NCBI GenBank assembly: GCA_004173455.1
Contig: SECL01000030.1
Location: 1 to 40,500, forward strand
Direction of reading: 5' to 3'
DNA: 40,500 bases
From: Moraxellaceae bacterium
GTDB taxonomy: Bacteria; Pseudomonadota; Gammaproteobacteria; Pseudomonadales; Moraxellaceae
Shown in pieces: positions 18,886 through 27,812 of this stretch. The first letter of the stretch is position 1, and the number at the start of each line of letters is the position of its first letter. The notes beneath the pieces were generated by a model. That model had not been told where the DNA came from, did no database searches, and was given only the letters and a program-made list of their open reading frames with translations. The position numbers and the translations under genes are program-made.

Positions 18886-19266
18886 ATGAGTACTCATTTC
18901 AAAATGACCAAAGCATTGCTGGCAAGTTCAACTTTGGCTGGTGCCCTGTTGGTCGGTGCTTGTGCAAGCGCCACGCCAAGCCAAAACCGGGTTGCCGCTG
19001 CGGCTGCGGCTGGTGCTGCTGGTGCTGCGGTAGGACAAAAAGCCGGTGGCCGTACTGGTAGCGCCGTAGGGGCTGCTGCCGGTACAGGTCTGGGAACCAA
19101 TGCCACCGGTGCCAGCACACAAACCAGCGTGGCCGGTGCGATTGGTAGTGCCGTGGGCGCGATTGTAGGTGAGCGTCATGGTGGTGCGAGCGGTGCTGCT
19201 GTAGGTGCTGCGGTGGGTGGTGCTGCCGGTGCTGCTGCAAGTGAATACCAGCAAAACCATCGTTAA
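18886..19266 (+). CDS. Glycine-zipper lipoprotein
   Basis: The 126-residue protein has a signal peptide and lipobox LLVGAC (Cys near residue 26), followed by a Gly/Ala-rich region of about 85 residues with repeated GAAVG-type units, for example AAGAAGAAVGQKAGG, GSAVGAAAG, GSAVGAIVGE and GAAVGAAVGGAAGAA. Such glycine-zipper repeats pack as helices in or on membranes, as in the 17-kDa surface antigen/SlyB/OmsA-like group. The ATG at 18886 is preceded by AGGAG with 6 bases spacing, better than a GTG at 18859. A small hairpin, gcgtgt (18855-18860) with acacgc (18869-18874), sits right before the ribosome site. Function beyond envelope localisation is unknown. Confidence 0.85.
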   Translation: MSTHFKMTKALLASSTLAGALLVGACASATPSQNRVAAAAAAGAAGAAVGQKAGGRTGSAVGAAAGTGLGTNATGASTQTSVAGAIGSAVGAIVGERHGGASGAAVGAAVGGAAGAAASEYQQNHR

Positions 19267-19307
19267 TTTGGTAATACGCTTTAGAGCAATATTGCACTAA
19301 AGCGTAA

Positions 19308-19347
19308 AAAAAAAGCCTGTGACTATTAGTTAGCACAGGCTTTTTTT
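19308..19347 (+). terminator. Terminator after the glycine-zipper gene
   Basis: A 14-base-pair stem, aaaaaaagcctgtg (19308-19321) with cacaggcttttttt (19334-19347), and a 12-base loop, ending in a T-run. Confidence 0.9.
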
Positions 19348-19411
19348 ATGATTCAGCATTTTGCTTGAGCTTGATAAAACCATAATGATAAAAGAAACTC
19401 ACTGGTTAAAC

Positions 19412-19690
19412 TTATAAAACCTGCTGCATGAGAAAAGCATCTTGTCCAAAACTGGCGACTTTATGCTGCAAATCCAGACTAACGCGATCAATCAGTTCAA
19501 AACCCTATTTTTGCCAATAACTGCTGGAATTCTGCACTGCAATCAGCGTTAGATATTTAAAGCCCAATTGTCGTGCTTGTGCTTTTTATGCAATCGTATG
19601 GCATTTAAACCCAACAGTTGGCCTGTTTTGACAACATCAAGCAGTTGTTTTTTGCTAGGGTAGGCTTGTTTTACAGTGCAGTTATTTATT
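19412..19690 (-). pseudogene. Decayed GNAT-family acetyltransferase
   Basis: This 390-base gap on the minus strand holds the remains of a GNAT N-acetyltransferase. Read toward lower coordinates it gives AQARQLGFKYLTLIAVQNSS, then SYWQK, an in-frame TAG, GFELIDRVSLDLQHKVASFG, and QDAFLMQQVL before TAA at 19414-19412. The order (acetyl-CoA helix, beta strand with N and SSxxY, then GF) is typical of GNAT C-termini. Upstream, in another frame, YPSKKQLLDVVKTGQLLGLNA continues the protein, so there is at least one frameshift besides the stop. No intact start was found and the upstream limit is approximate. Confidence 0.72.
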
Positions 19691-19743
19691 CTAGCGTTGT
19701 TTATTCTAAAGTTATTGGGTTAACCGTTTAATTCGAGGTCATT

Positions 19744-20625
19744 ATGTCATCTCAGCGCCACTGGATTGAAGCAGTAAATGGGATTCGCCTGTTTGCCACA
19801 AGTTGGGGCAATCCGGACAACACGCCACTTGTGCTGGTTCATGGTTATCCAGACAGTCATACCGTGTGGGAATCTATTGCAACGCAACTGGCGGATCAGT
19901 TTTATGTGATTGCCTATGATGTACGCGGGGCAGGCAAGTCCAGCATTCCCAAGCAGACCAGTGATTATCGCATTGAACTGCTGGCGCAGGATCTGGTAGC
20001 GGTGGCCGATACCTTGCTGCCCAATCGCCAGTTTCATCTGGCGGCACACGACTGGGGTTCGATTCAAAGCTGGGAGTCAGTGACTACGCCGGCCTTACAA
20101 GGACGGATTTTGTCGTATACCACGCTGTCCGGCCCGTCGCTGGATCATGCGGCATTGACTTTACGCAAGCAGTTTAAAACCATGCCGCTGCAAACCTTAA
20201 AGCAGCTGGGCAAATCTTGGTACATTGCCGGTTTTCATTTGCCCTTGCTGGCGCCCTTGAGCTGGCGTTTGTATCTGGGCAAAAAATGGCACCGGGTGGT
20301 GGATCAGCTGGAACGCACGCCGGGCCTGCCGGAAAATCCGACCCAAACCTCGGATGGAATTTATGGCATTAACCTGTACCGTGCCAATTTTATCGAGCGC
20401 TTACGCCAGCCGCGCGAGCGCATTGCGCATTGTCCGGTGCAGGTGATTATTCTGGAAAAAGATGCGTTTGTGTCGGAAGCCTATATGCAATATCTGCCGG
20501 AGTGGGTGAGTGACCTGACCATGCAACGGCTCAAGGCCAATCACTGGGCAATTTTAAGCAAGCCGGATGTGGTGGCAAGCTATATTCGCGAGTTTGCACT
20601 GGCGCATCCCAAACTGCCTGCCTAA
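19744..20625 (+). CDS. Alpha/beta hydrolase, epoxide-hydrolase-like
   Basis: The 293-residue protein is a complete alpha/beta hydrolase: oxyanion motif HGYPD (residues 33-37), YDVRGAGKS, nucleophile region AAHDWGS with Asp103 in place of the more usual Ser, a helical cap, EKDAF as the likely acid region, and the catalytic His in KANHWAI. An Asp nucleophile in HDWG is the mark of epoxide hydrolases and haloalkane dehalogenases; similar proteins are often annotated as short-chain-dehydrogenase-associated hydrolases. Cap tyrosines could not be assigned with confidence, so the substrate is open. The ATG at 19744 has GAGG 6 bases upstream. The next gene follows in the same direction. Confidence 0.85.
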   Translation: MSSQRHWIEAVNGIRLFATSWGNPDNTPLVLVHGYPDSHTVWESIATQLADQFYVIAYDVRGAGKSSIPKQTSDYRIELLAQDLVAVADTLLPNRQFHLAAHDWGSIQSWESVTTPALQGRILSYTTLSGPSLDHAALTLRKQFKTMPLQTLKQLGKSWYIAGFHLPLLAPLSWRLYLGKKWHRVVDQLERTPGLPENPTQTSDGIYGINLYRANFIERLRQPRERIAHCPVQVIILEKDAFVSEAYMQYLPEWVSDLTMQRLKANHWAILSKPDVVASYIREFALAHPKLPA

Positions 20626-20686
20626 GCAGGGCGACGGTAATTCAGATCAAGACGATTTAGGCCAAGAGGATTTAGGAAAATACTGG

Positions 20687-21037
20687 ATGGATCGAGGAAT
20701 GCATGAGCAGGAAATAGCTGCCAGTGCCGCTGCCTGTGAGCTGTGCGGGCGGACGCATTTGCCGCTCACCCGCCATCACCTGATTCCACAATCACGTCAT
20801 AACAAGGCGCGCACCAAGCGGCAATTTGACAAGCACGCCATGAAAACTGAAATTGCCTGTTTGTGTCGTGCCTGCCATTCGCAGGTGCATGCGGTACTGA
20901 GCAATCAGGAGCTGGCGCAAAACTATCATACGGTTGAGGACTTGCGCCGCCAGCCGGAAATTGCCCGTTTTGCCGCATGGATTGCCAATAAGCCGCCCGG
21001 CCTCAAAGTGACAGTGCGTTCGCATAAAGACAAGTAA
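20687..21037 (+). CDS. HNH-family zinc-binding nuclease-like protein
   Basis: The 116-residue protein has two CxxC pairs, CELCGR and CRACHS, framing RHHLIPQSRHNK; the pattern CxxC...HH...CxxCH is that of small HNH proteins widely conserved in proteobacteria. HNH domains bind a metal and cut DNA, but for this group no biological role is known to me. The start is either ATG 20687 (AGGA 10 bases upstream) or ATG 20699, four codons later. It follows the hydrolase gene by 61 bases on the same strand and may be co-transcribed; a hairpin ends the unit at 21061. Confidence 0.82.
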   Translation: MDRGMHEQEIAASAAACELCGRTHLPLTRHHLIPQSRHNKARTKRQFDKHAMKTEIACLCRACHSQVHAVLSNQELAQNYHTVEDLRRQPEIARFAAWIANKPPGLKVTVRSHKDK

Positions 21038-21060
21038 CGCAACATAAAGTGGCTAAATAA

Positions 21061-21081
21061 AGCGGCTAATTTTTAGCCGCT
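21061..21081 (+). terminator. Hairpin after the HNH gene
   Basis: An 8-base-pair stem, agcggcta (21061-21068) with tagccgct (21074-21081), and a 5-base loop; a run of five T follows only after several bases, so strength is moderate. Confidence 0.6.
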
Positions 21082-21134
21082 ATTAAATGGTTTTTCTGCT
21101 AAGATGCGCGTCTTTTTTTAGCGTTGCCTGTTTT

Positions 21135-22502
21135 ATGAATGCCATTGTCCTTGCCATTATCGTGATGTTTGTGCTGTCGCTATTGCGCTTCTCCGTGGTG
21201 CTGGCGGTGGTGATTGCTGCCGTTGTAGGAGGGCTGGCTGGTGGCTTAGGGTTGGCCGGCACTGTGGAAGCTTTTAATCAGGGCTTGGGTGATGGGGCAC
21301 AGGTGGCACTGGCCTATGCGGTGCTGGGCGCGTTTGCACTGGCGCTGTCACGTTCTGGTTTGCCGGACTTGCTGGCGCACAAGCTGCTGGGCTTGCTGGG
21401 TCATGAAGCGTCTGTCCATCGGCAAAAATTTATCAAGTATTTGCTGCTGGGTATTTTGTGGATCGCTGCGGTGTTTTCACAAAACCTGATCCCAGTGCAT
21501 ATTGCATTTATTCCGGTGCTGGTGCCACCACTGCTGAAAGTCACCAATTATTTAAAGCTAGACCGCCGTGCTGCGGCTTGTGTGCTGACACTGGGTCTGG
21601 TCGGTACTTACATGCTGCTGCCAGTAGGATTTGGTGCCATTTTCCTCAATGAGCTGTTACTGGGCAATATCAACAAGGTGGGTGCGGGCTATGGCTTGCA
21701 GGTTGAACGCTGGATGATGCCTACTGCAATGGCAATTCCGGTGGCGGGTATGGCGCTCGGAACACTGGTGGCGGTGTTTGTGTCGTATCGCAAGCCGCGT
21801 CAGTATCAAACTGTGAGCAGTGCGTCCAACCTGGGGCAAATGGCGCAGGCACTGGAGCAGGAAGCCCAAGCTGCGCCCGTGATTAAAACACGGACACTCA
21901 TCATGGCAAGCCTTGCCATTCTATTTACCCTGATTGCTCAGTTGTATTCCGGTTCGATGATTCTGGGCGGGCTGGTGGGTTTTGCCGTGCTGTCGGCTGC
22001 CGGAATTTTTAAATGGCAAGAAGCCGATGATGTGTTTGTGGCGGGTATGCGCATGATGGCACTGGTGGGTTTTATCATGATTGCTGCTGCTGGTTTTGCT
22101 TCGGTCATGACCGCGACCGGACAGGTAGATTCGCTGGTAGGTGGCGTGGTATATCTGATTGGAAACAGTAAGGGCTTGGCCGCGTTGCTGATGCTGCTGG
22201 TGGGTCTGTTTGTGACGCTGGGTATTGGCTCATCGTTTTCCAGTGTGCCGGTACTGGTGATGATCTATGTGCCGCTGTGTGTGCAGTTTGGCTTCTCACC
22301 ACTGGCTACCGTAGCGCTGATTGGCACCGCCGCAGCACTGGGCGATGCAGGTTCTCCGGCATCCGATTCTACTCTGGGGCCAACAGCGGGGCTTGGGATT
22401 GATGGCCAGCACGATCATATCTGGGATACGGTGGTGCCGACCTTTATGCATTTTAATATTCCCTTGCTGATATTTGGCTGGCTGGCTGCCATGTATCTGT
22501 AG
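21135..22502 (+). CDS. NhaC-type Na+/H+ antiporter family membrane protein
   Basis: The 455-residue protein is almost entirely hydrophobic, with about a dozen membrane segments and short loops (SYRKPRQYQ begins the main polar loop near residue 215). GSSFSSVPVLVMIYVPL and GDAGSPASDSTLGPTAGL in the last quarter are typical of the Na+/H+ antiporter family related to NhaC and the Haemophilus HI1586-type proteins. The ion or amino-acid substrate cannot be told from sequence. The ATG at 21135 is chosen because an upstream in-frame start at 21087 lies inside the preceding hairpin region and lacks a ribosome site. It ends 35 bases before a converging TonB receptor gene. Confidence 0.85.
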   Translation: MNAIVLAIIVMFVLSLLRFSVVLAVVIAAVVGGLAGGLGLAGTVEAFNQGLGDGAQVALAYAVLGAFALALSRSGLPDLLAHKLLGLLGHEASVHRQKFIKYLLLGILWIAAVFSQNLIPVHIAFIPVLVPPLLKVTNYLKLDRRAAACVLTLGLVGTYMLLPVGFGAIFLNELLLGNINKVGAGYGLQVERWMMPTAMAIPVAGMALGTLVAVFVSYRKPRQYQTVSSASNLGQMAQALEQEAQAAPVIKTRTLIMASLAILFTLIAQLYSGSMILGGLVGFAVLSAAGIFKWQEADDVFVAGMRMMALVGFIMIAAAGFASVMTATGQVDSLVGGVVYLIGNSKGLAALLMLLVGLFVTLGIGSSFSSVPVLVMIYVPLCVQFGFSPLATVALIGTAAALGDAGSPASDSTLGPTAGLGIDGQHDHIWDTVVPTFMHFNIPLLIFGWLAAMYL

Positions 22503-22537
22503 CAAAAAGATTTGCCGGACAGTGGGATCAACAGCCC

Positions 22538-24844
22538 CTAAAACTGCCGATTGAGCTTGATTCCAACCAGCCAGTTGCGGCCTTGCGCAGGTTCAAAAAA
22601 GCGGCCATTCGATTCATTAACAATCACCGAGCCAATATAGTGATGGTCGGTCAGGTTATCTAGCCGTGCCAGCTCTTGCAGGGTATAGGCGCCAAACTGT
22701 TGTTCTGCGACCAGACGCAAGCTGGCAATGGTATAGCCATCAGCAGCATCGCTGTTGCGGTCATCCACATAAATTTTGCCACTGTGGCGGACTTCCACTG
22801 CGGTTTTTAAATAGGGCTGGATTGTCCATTCGGCCTCGGCAAACGCTGTGGTTTTGCTGGTACCGGGAATCTGATTGCCCGCAGCAACAACATCACCACT
22901 CGAGCCCAAATTAAAGCGATCTCGGTAGCTGGCATCCAAATACGTCAGGGCTGCATTAAGGCGCACATTGTCAAACGGCTGGCTTTCAATCGCCAGTTCA
23001 GCTCCTTGTCTGCGGGTTTTGCCCACATTGTGATACACCGAACGGCCAGCACTGTTGCTGAGCACGGCAATTTCATCGTCAACATCGGCACGGAACAGCG
23101 CCGCATTCAATCGTAAATTATCAGCCAGTCTAGCTTTGATCCCTGTTTCATAATGCCAGCCGCTACTGGCTTGTACATTGTTATTCAGGCCAGCAGTTTG
23201 CACACTATTATCGCGGTACGCCACTTCATTTAAAGTGGGAGTTTCAAAGCTTTGCCCGGCGGTGGCATACAGGTTCAGGTCAGGTGAATAACGATACAGC
23301 GCGCCAAATACCGGTGTTAAATCAGAAAACTGGCGTGAGCCACTATCGTCGGGATTGCCGTTGCCTGCTGTTGTGACATTTATAATATAGTGGTCATTGG
23401 ATTCAAAGCGCACATGACTACTACGCAAACCCGCACTCAGCATCCATTGCGGGTCAATATCCCATTCGGCTTGCAGGTATGGGTCTATATTACTGGCCGT
23501 ATTGGTTTCATTGCGTTTTAACGCGCCCAGCACCCCAAGCGTGGTGATGCCATTATTCGTTTGGAAGTTCTGAAAACCCTTGCGGTCTTCTTCCATTTGA
23601 TCGAGTGACAGTCCGGCAGTCAGGCGCAAAGGCTGGTTCATCAGGGTTTGTTCGATACTGTAGCGTAAATCTAGACCCTGATAGTTACGATCAAGGTCAA
23701 TCACGCCGCCCCCCTGATTGGGATTGTTTTGCGGTGCCACCGGAATGGATTGAAATTGCCGCACTTCACGGGTTCCGGCATACGCTGTTACTTGCAAATC
23801 ACCATGGCCCAGTCGGCTTTTATACACTGCGCCGAGCTGGTTTTGATCCACGTTCTTGCGCGTATTGTAGTCCAGCGCCGGTTGTGCCACCGCTTTTGGG
23901 TTGGCATCCACGTCGCTTCGGCTTAAGCCGAGCGGATCTTGCGCTTCTGGCATGTGCAGGCTATTGAGCAACAGCATCATGCTGGAATCAGGATTAATGT
24001 CATACTTGAGCTTGGCATTGAGCAGTTGACGCTTGGCCGCACTGTGCTCGCGATACCCATCCAGTTCGGTATTGGACAGGCTCAGCACATGACTGATATC
24101 ACCCGACTTGCCACTGCTTTTGAGGCTTTCACGCAGCAGGCCATCAGAGCCAGCACTCACTCCGGCTTCCAGCTTTTGGCCGGGCTGTGGGTCTTCGGTA
24201 AACAGTTGAATCACGCCCCCTGAGGCATTGCCATACAGGGCGGAAAATGGCCCACGCAACACTTCCAGCCGCTCGGCACTTTCAAGGTCAAAATTGGCAG
24301 CCTGCCCCTGACCATCCGGCATGGTGGCCGGAATACCATCGGTGTATAAACGCACGCCACGCACGCCAAAGGTCGAGCGCGCCCCAAAGCCACGGCTGGA
24401 AATCTGCAAATCCTGCGCGTAGTTTTGCCGGTTGAGCACGCTAATGCCAGGCACCCGCACCAAGGCTTCAGACAGATTAATGCGTGGCCCTGCGCTGGCA
24501 ATCGTGCTGGCATCAATACGGTCGACCGATGCAGGCAATTCAAACGCATCACGTCCGCTGCGGGTGGCGGTGACCACAATCGTGGGCAAGACCGAACGAT
24601 CAGCAACCGGACTGTTTGCCGAGCTGTTAGCAAGCGAAGAACCAGAAGTGCCAGCACCAGCACCTAAAGTGCTCGTCGCAGCCGGATGGGCTTCATTGTC
24701 TGCAACCGGCGCGGCCAGAGCAGCGAACGCAGGACACAGCAATACCAGCGGCAGCCAGGGCCTTAAGCGTAAAAATGAAGTCTGCAACGGCGTTAAATGG
24801 TTTTGTAATACAGCGGATAAACCGGAATAGGGCAAATCAGTCAT
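22538..24844 (-). CDS. TonB-dependent receptor, PqqU/YncD-like
   Basis: The 768-residue protein has a signal peptide (LPLVLLCPAFAALAA), an unusual Ala/Ser/Thr-rich spacer (about residues 48-85), a TonB-box-like PTIVVTATR, a plug domain and a C-terminal barrel ending NWLVGIKLNRQF with terminal Phe. The plug carries NRQNYAQDLQISSRGFGARS and TDGIPATMPDGQGQ, then LEVLRGPFSALYGNASGG. I associate this combination with E. coli YncD, now PqqU, the pyrroloquinoline quinone importer, rather than with ferric siderophore receptors. No Fur-box-like site was seen in the 265 bases upstream, in line with a non-iron cargo. AGGA lies before the ATG at 24844. Receptor class is firm, substrate is an inference from memory of the family. 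Confidence 0.85.
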   Translation of the reverse strand: MTDLPYSGLSAVLQNHLTPLQTSFLRLRPWLPLVLLCPAFAALAAPVADNEAHPAATSTLGAGAGTSGSSLANSSANSPVADRSVLPTIVVTATRSGRDAFELPASVDRIDASTIASAGPRINLSEALVRVPGISVLNRQNYAQDLQISSRGFGARSTFGVRGVRLYTDGIPATMPDGQGQAANFDLESAERLEVLRGPFSALYGNASGGVIQLFTEDPQPGQKLEAGVSAGSDGLLRESLKSSGKSGDISHVLSLSNTELDGYREHSAAKRQLLNAKLKYDINPDSSMMLLLNSLHMPEAQDPLGLSRSDVDANPKAVAQPALDYNTRKNVDQNQLGAVYKSRLGHGDLQVTAYAGTREVRQFQSIPVAPQNNPNQGGGVIDLDRNYQGLDLRYSIEQTLMNQPLRLTAGLSLDQMEEDRKGFQNFQTNNGITTLGVLGALKRNETNTASNIDPYLQAEWDIDPQWMLSAGLRSSHVRFESNDHYIINVTTAGNGNPDDSGSRQFSDLTPVFGALYRYSPDLNLYATAGQSFETPTLNEVAYRDNSVQTAGLNNNVQASSGWHYETGIKARLADNLRLNAALFRADVDDEIAVLSNSAGRSVYHNVGKTRRQGAELAIESQPFDNVRLNAALTYLDASYRDRFNLGSSGDVVAAGNQIPGTSKTTAFAEAEWTIQPYLKTAVEVRHSGKIYVDDRNSDAADGYTIASLRLVAEQQFGAYTLQELARLDNLTDHHYIGSVIVNESNGRFFEPAQGRNWLVGIKLNRQF

Positions 24845-25109
24845 AACCAGATCCTAAAAAACGGGTCAGTGCACTGCATTAGTCCGTCAATGGACTGTTG
24901 CGTGTCAGAATTTTAAACCTAAAAAGGCTAACCAGTTATCTGGGCAGTGACTACACACATTACGTTAATTACTGACCAAATCTCGGTATAGCGTTCATGG
25001 TTGCGTGATGACTTACAAAACACTGCAATACCGTGGCCAAACTGCTGCTGTCATGCCTAATCACCCCTCACTACACTAAAAAATCAATTCTTTTTAAAGC
25101 AGGTCTAGC

Positions 25110-25481
25110 ATGAAGCACTCACCACGTTTGCTGCTGGCAACCCATCTGATAGTCACATTGGCGGTGGCGGCAGGACTGGCTACCCAAGCCAAGGCTGCCA
25201 GCTATGACTGCACCAAATCACGGCTCGCCACTGAAAAAACCATTTGTGCCAATCGTGGCCTCAATGACCGCGATGTAAAAATGGCCACTACCTTTAATAT
25301 TATTAGTCATGCCGTGCCGATGGGAGGCCGTGACCACCTGATTGATGAGCAAGTGATCTGGCTCAAGCAACGGAACGGTTGTGGCAATAACGTGGCCTGC
25401 ATTGCTAATGCTTATCAAAACCGGCAAAAACAACTGGATCAAATGCTACAGGATCGGGTGTTTTCACACGGGCCTTTTTAA
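25110..25481 (+). CDS. LprI-like small secreted protein
   Basis: The 123-residue protein has a signal peptide (LIVTLAVAAGLATQAKA) and a mature domain beginning SYDCTKSRLATEKTICAN, with QVIWLKQRNGCGNNVACIANAYQNR near the end. The four-cysteine pattern, with C..EKTIC early and WLKxRN.C...C...Y..R late, matches the lysozyme-inhibitor LprI family domain. LprI of Mycobacterium inhibits lysozyme; most family members are untested. It would act in the periplasm. It is a single gene, divergent from the TonB receptor and followed by the htpG control region. Confidence 0.82.
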   Translation: MKHSPRLLLATHLIVTLAVAAGLATQAKAASYDCTKSRLATEKTICANRGLNDRDVKMATTFNIISHAVPMGGRDHLIDEQVIWLKQRNGCGNNVACIANAYQNRQKQLDQMLQDRVFSHGPF

Positions 25482-25516
25482 TACATTAAAATAAATGATT
25501 AAAAAATAAACCAAAC

Positions 25517-25555
25517 TGTGGATAACTTCAAAGTTACTCACAAGAGTTGTCCACA
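25517..25555. promoter_or_regulatory. Inverted pair of DnaA-box-like sites upstream of htpG
   Basis: tgtggataa (25517-25525) is a perfect reverse-complement DnaA box (TTATCCACA), and ttgtccaca (25547-25555) is a one-mismatch copy in the opposite orientation, 21 bases apart. Together they form an imperfect inverted repeat with arms gtggataact and agttgtccac. It may bind DnaA or simply form a hairpin after the LprI-like gene. Confidence 0.4.
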
Positions 25556-25628
25556 CGCAGGCATTGCTTCAAAGCTTGACCCCGAAGAGCACCATTGCAT
25601 AAAAATGATTCAATCAGGCTGTTTTATG

Positions 25629-25656
25629 CTTGAAATAAAACCCCGTTGACCCCACT
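25629..25656 (+). promoter_or_regulatory. Sigma-32 heat-shock promoter for htpG
   Basis: CTTGAA (25629-25634), 15 bases, then CCCCACT (25650-25656) matches the RpoH consensus CTTGAA-N13-17-CCCCAT-T with one clear mismatch. It lies 40 bases before the htpG ATG, leaving room for a short leader, and explains heat induction of the chaperone. Confidence 0.8.
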
Positions 25657-25696
25657 CCGTTTGACAGACCATTTTGGGTTAAAACAGGAGTGTATA

Positions 25697-27682
25697 ATGA
25701 CCGAATCCACTGAAAACCATACAGAAAATCAGCCCGAAAACCACAGCAATGCCCAACCGGCTGGTGCGCAGGCCAAAAGCTACAGCTTTCAGGCCGAAGT
25801 CGCCCAGCTCTTGCATCTGGTCACGCATTCGCTGTATTCCAATCCGGAAATTTTTCTGCGTGAACTGATTTCAAACGCCTCGGATGCTTGCGACAAGCTG
25901 CGCTTTGAAGGCATTAATAATGGCGCGCTGTATGAAAATGACCCGGATTTGCATGTGCGCATTAGTCTGGATAAAGACCAAAACACCATCACCATTAGCG
26001 ATAACGGTATTGGCCTGACCGAAGCTGAGGCCATTGATAATCTGGGTACGATTGCCAAATCTGGCACCAAAGACTTTATGTCCAAGCTCAGCGGCAATCA
26101 AAAAGAAGATTCACAACTGATTGGCCAGTTTGGGGTTGGCTTTTATTCTGGCTTTATTGTGGCCGATAAAATTACCGTAGAATCGCGCAAGGCGGGTGAG
26201 CCAACCGACCAAGCCGTACGCTGGATTAGTGGCGGCACGGGTGACTTTGACGTTGAGCAAATCAGCAAAGCAAGCCGTGGCACTGACATTATCCTGCATC
26301 TGCGCGATGATGCCCTTGAGTATCTGGAAGCGTGGAAAGTCAAGCAGATCGTCAACAAGTATTCTGACCACATCAGCTTGCCGATCCAGATGAGAAAGGA
26401 AGTCTGGCAGGATGCTGAGGAAGGCTCGGACGCAGATTCTGAAAATGTTGGCGGCAAGATGGTCATGACCGATGAATGGGAAACCATTAACTCGGCATCT
26501 GCTCTGTGGACGCGCAATAAAAAAGACATTAGCGATGAACAGTACATTGAGTTTTATAAACAGTTTAGCCATGACTTTGAAGCACCATTGGCGTGGAGTC
26601 ATAATCGGGTAGAAGGCAGCACCGAATACACGCAACTGCTGTACATTCCCGCCAAAGCACCGCATGACCTGTTTACCCGCGAGCAAAAGTCGGGCATCAA
26701 GCTGTATGTGAAGCGCGTGTTTATTATGGATGAGGCTGAAAACCTGATGCCATCGTATTTGCGCTTCATCAAAGGTATTATTGATAGCGCGGATTTGCCA
26801 CTTAATGTGAGCCGTGAGCTGTTGCAGGAAAGCCGTGATGTGCGCACCATCCGTGAAGGCAATGCGCGCCGTGTACTGGGTTTACTTGATACTCTGGCCA
26901 AATCGGAAGACCAAGCAGATCAGGACAAATTTGCCAATTTCTATAAGGAATTTGGTGCAGTGCTTAAAGAAGGCTTGGGCGAAGATGCAGGCAATAAAGA
27001 CCGTATTGCCAAGCTGTTACGCTTTGCGTCGACCAACACTGATGAGGCTACCGTGTCTTTGGCCGACTACAAAGCCAGCATGCAAGATGGTCAAAAAGCC
27101 ATTTATTACTTGGCCGCTGAAAGTTTAAGTGCCGCTAAAAACAGTCCACAACTTGAATTATTCAAGAAAAAAGGCATTCAGGTTTTATTGATGACCGACC
27201 GCGTGGATGAATGGGCGCTCAACTTCCTGACCGACTTTGATGGCACACCACTGCAAAGCGTGGCCAAAGGGGCGGTTGATTTGGGTGATCTGCAAGATGA
27301 AGAGGAGAAAAAAGCGTTAGATACCGCCACTGAATCTCTCAAGCCAACGCTAGATAAACTTACCGACACCCTTAAAGACAAAGCCAAGGAAGTCCGTGTC
27401 ACCACTCGCTTGGTGGATAGTCCTGCTTGCTTGGTAGTGGGCGATCAGGATTTGTCGCCGCAATTGGTGCGTATGCTGAAACAAGCGGGTCAGCCTGTGC
27501 CGGAATCCAAGCCTATTCTGGAAATTAACCCAGAGCATCCGCTGGTCAAGCGTCTGGAAACATCCGGTCAATTCGAAGACTTGGCCAACGTGATTTTTGA
27601 CCAAGCATTACTGGCAGAAGGTGGTGTGCCGGAAGATCCAGCCGCGTATTTAAAGCGCATTAATAACCTGCTGCTGGGTTAA
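25697..27682 (+). CDS. htpG: Hsp90-family chaperone HtpG
   Basis: HtpG is the cytoplasmic bacterial Hsp90, an ATP-driven dimeric chaperone. The 661-residue protein has the GHKL ATP-binding sequences [22 protein letters not shown] and [11 protein letters not shown], the middle domain with [15 protein letters not shown] and [12 protein letters not shown], and a C-terminal dimerisation domain. An N-terminal 28-residue Asn/Glu/Gln/Thr-rich extension before the conserved fold makes it longer than the 624-residue E. coli protein. The ATG at 25697 has AGGAG 6 bases upstream; the earlier in-frame start at 25646 would overlap the -10 of the heat-shock promoter. Confidence 0.97.
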   Translation: MTESTENHTENQPENHSNAQPAGAQAKSYSFQAEVAQLLHLVTHSLYSNPEIFLRELISNASDACDKLRFEGINNGALYENDPDLHVRISLDKDQNTITISDNGIGLTEAEAIDNLGTIAKSGTKDFMSKLSGNQKEDSQLIGQFGVGFYSGFIVADKITVESRKAGEPTDQAVRWISGGTGDFDVEQISKASRGTDIILHLRDDALEYLEAWKVKQIVNKYSDHISLPIQMRKEVWQDAEEGSDADSENVGGKMVMTDEWETINSASALWTRNKKDISDEQYIEFYKQFSHDFEAPLAWSHNRVEGSTEYTQLLYIPAKAPHDLFTREQKSGIKLYVKRVFIMDEAENLMPSYLRFIKGIIDSADLPLNVSRELLQESRDVRTIREGNARRVLGLLDTLAKSEDQADQDKFANFYKEFGAVLKEGLGEDAGNKDRIAKLLRFASTNTDEATVSLADYKASMQDGQKAIYYLAAESLSAAKNSPQLELFKKKGIQVLLMTDRVDEWALNFLTDFDGTPLQSVAKGAVDLGDLQDEEEKKALDTATESLKPTLDKLTDTLKDKAKEVRVTTRLVDSPACLVVGDQDLSPQLVRMLKQAGQPVPESKPILEINPEHPLVKRLETSGQFEDLANVIFDQALLAEGGVPEDPAAYLKRINNLLLG

Positions 27683-27710
27683 TGGTGCCGTTGTAAAAGT
27701 TGTCATCCTA

Positions 27711-27735
27711 AAAAGGGAGCCATGTGCTCCCTTTT
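27711..27735 (+). terminator. Terminator after htpG
   Basis: A 10-base-pair stem, aaaagggagc (27711-27720) with gctccctttt (27726-27735), and a 5-base loop, followed by three more T. Confidence 0.9.
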
Positions 27736-27770
27736 TTTATAGGGATAAAATAATAATTCAACCAATAAAT

Positions 27771-27783
27771 GATAATGATTATC
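27771..27783 (+). promoter_or_regulatory. Fur-box core, site 1
   Basis: gataatgattatc is a perfect 6-1-6 inverted repeat of GATAAT, the core of the Fur consensus, embedded in AT-rich DNA 87 bases before the receptor start codon. It predicts iron repression of the next gene. Confidence 0.75.
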
Positions 27784-27799
27784 TTTTTTATAAAATAAT

Positions 27800-27812
27800 G
27801 ATAATATTTATC
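27800..27812 (+). promoter_or_regulatory. Fur-box core, site 2
   Basis: gataatatttatc is a second 6-1-6 dyad with one mismatch, centred 29 bases after the first. Two spaced boxes suggest cooperative Fur binding over the promoter. Confidence 0.62.

Noticed and set aside
18899-19336. Long antisense frames over the glycine-zipper gene
   Set aside because: The repetitive GC-rich codons of the sense gene leave all frames open; lipobox, signal peptide and ribosome site are only on the plus strand.
23605-23967. 120-codon plus-strand frame inside the PqqU-like receptor gene
   Set aside because: Antisense shadow with no ribosome site or family match.
26111-26686. 191-codon minus-strand frame inside htpG
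   Set aside because: Antisense shadow of a strongly conserved gene.
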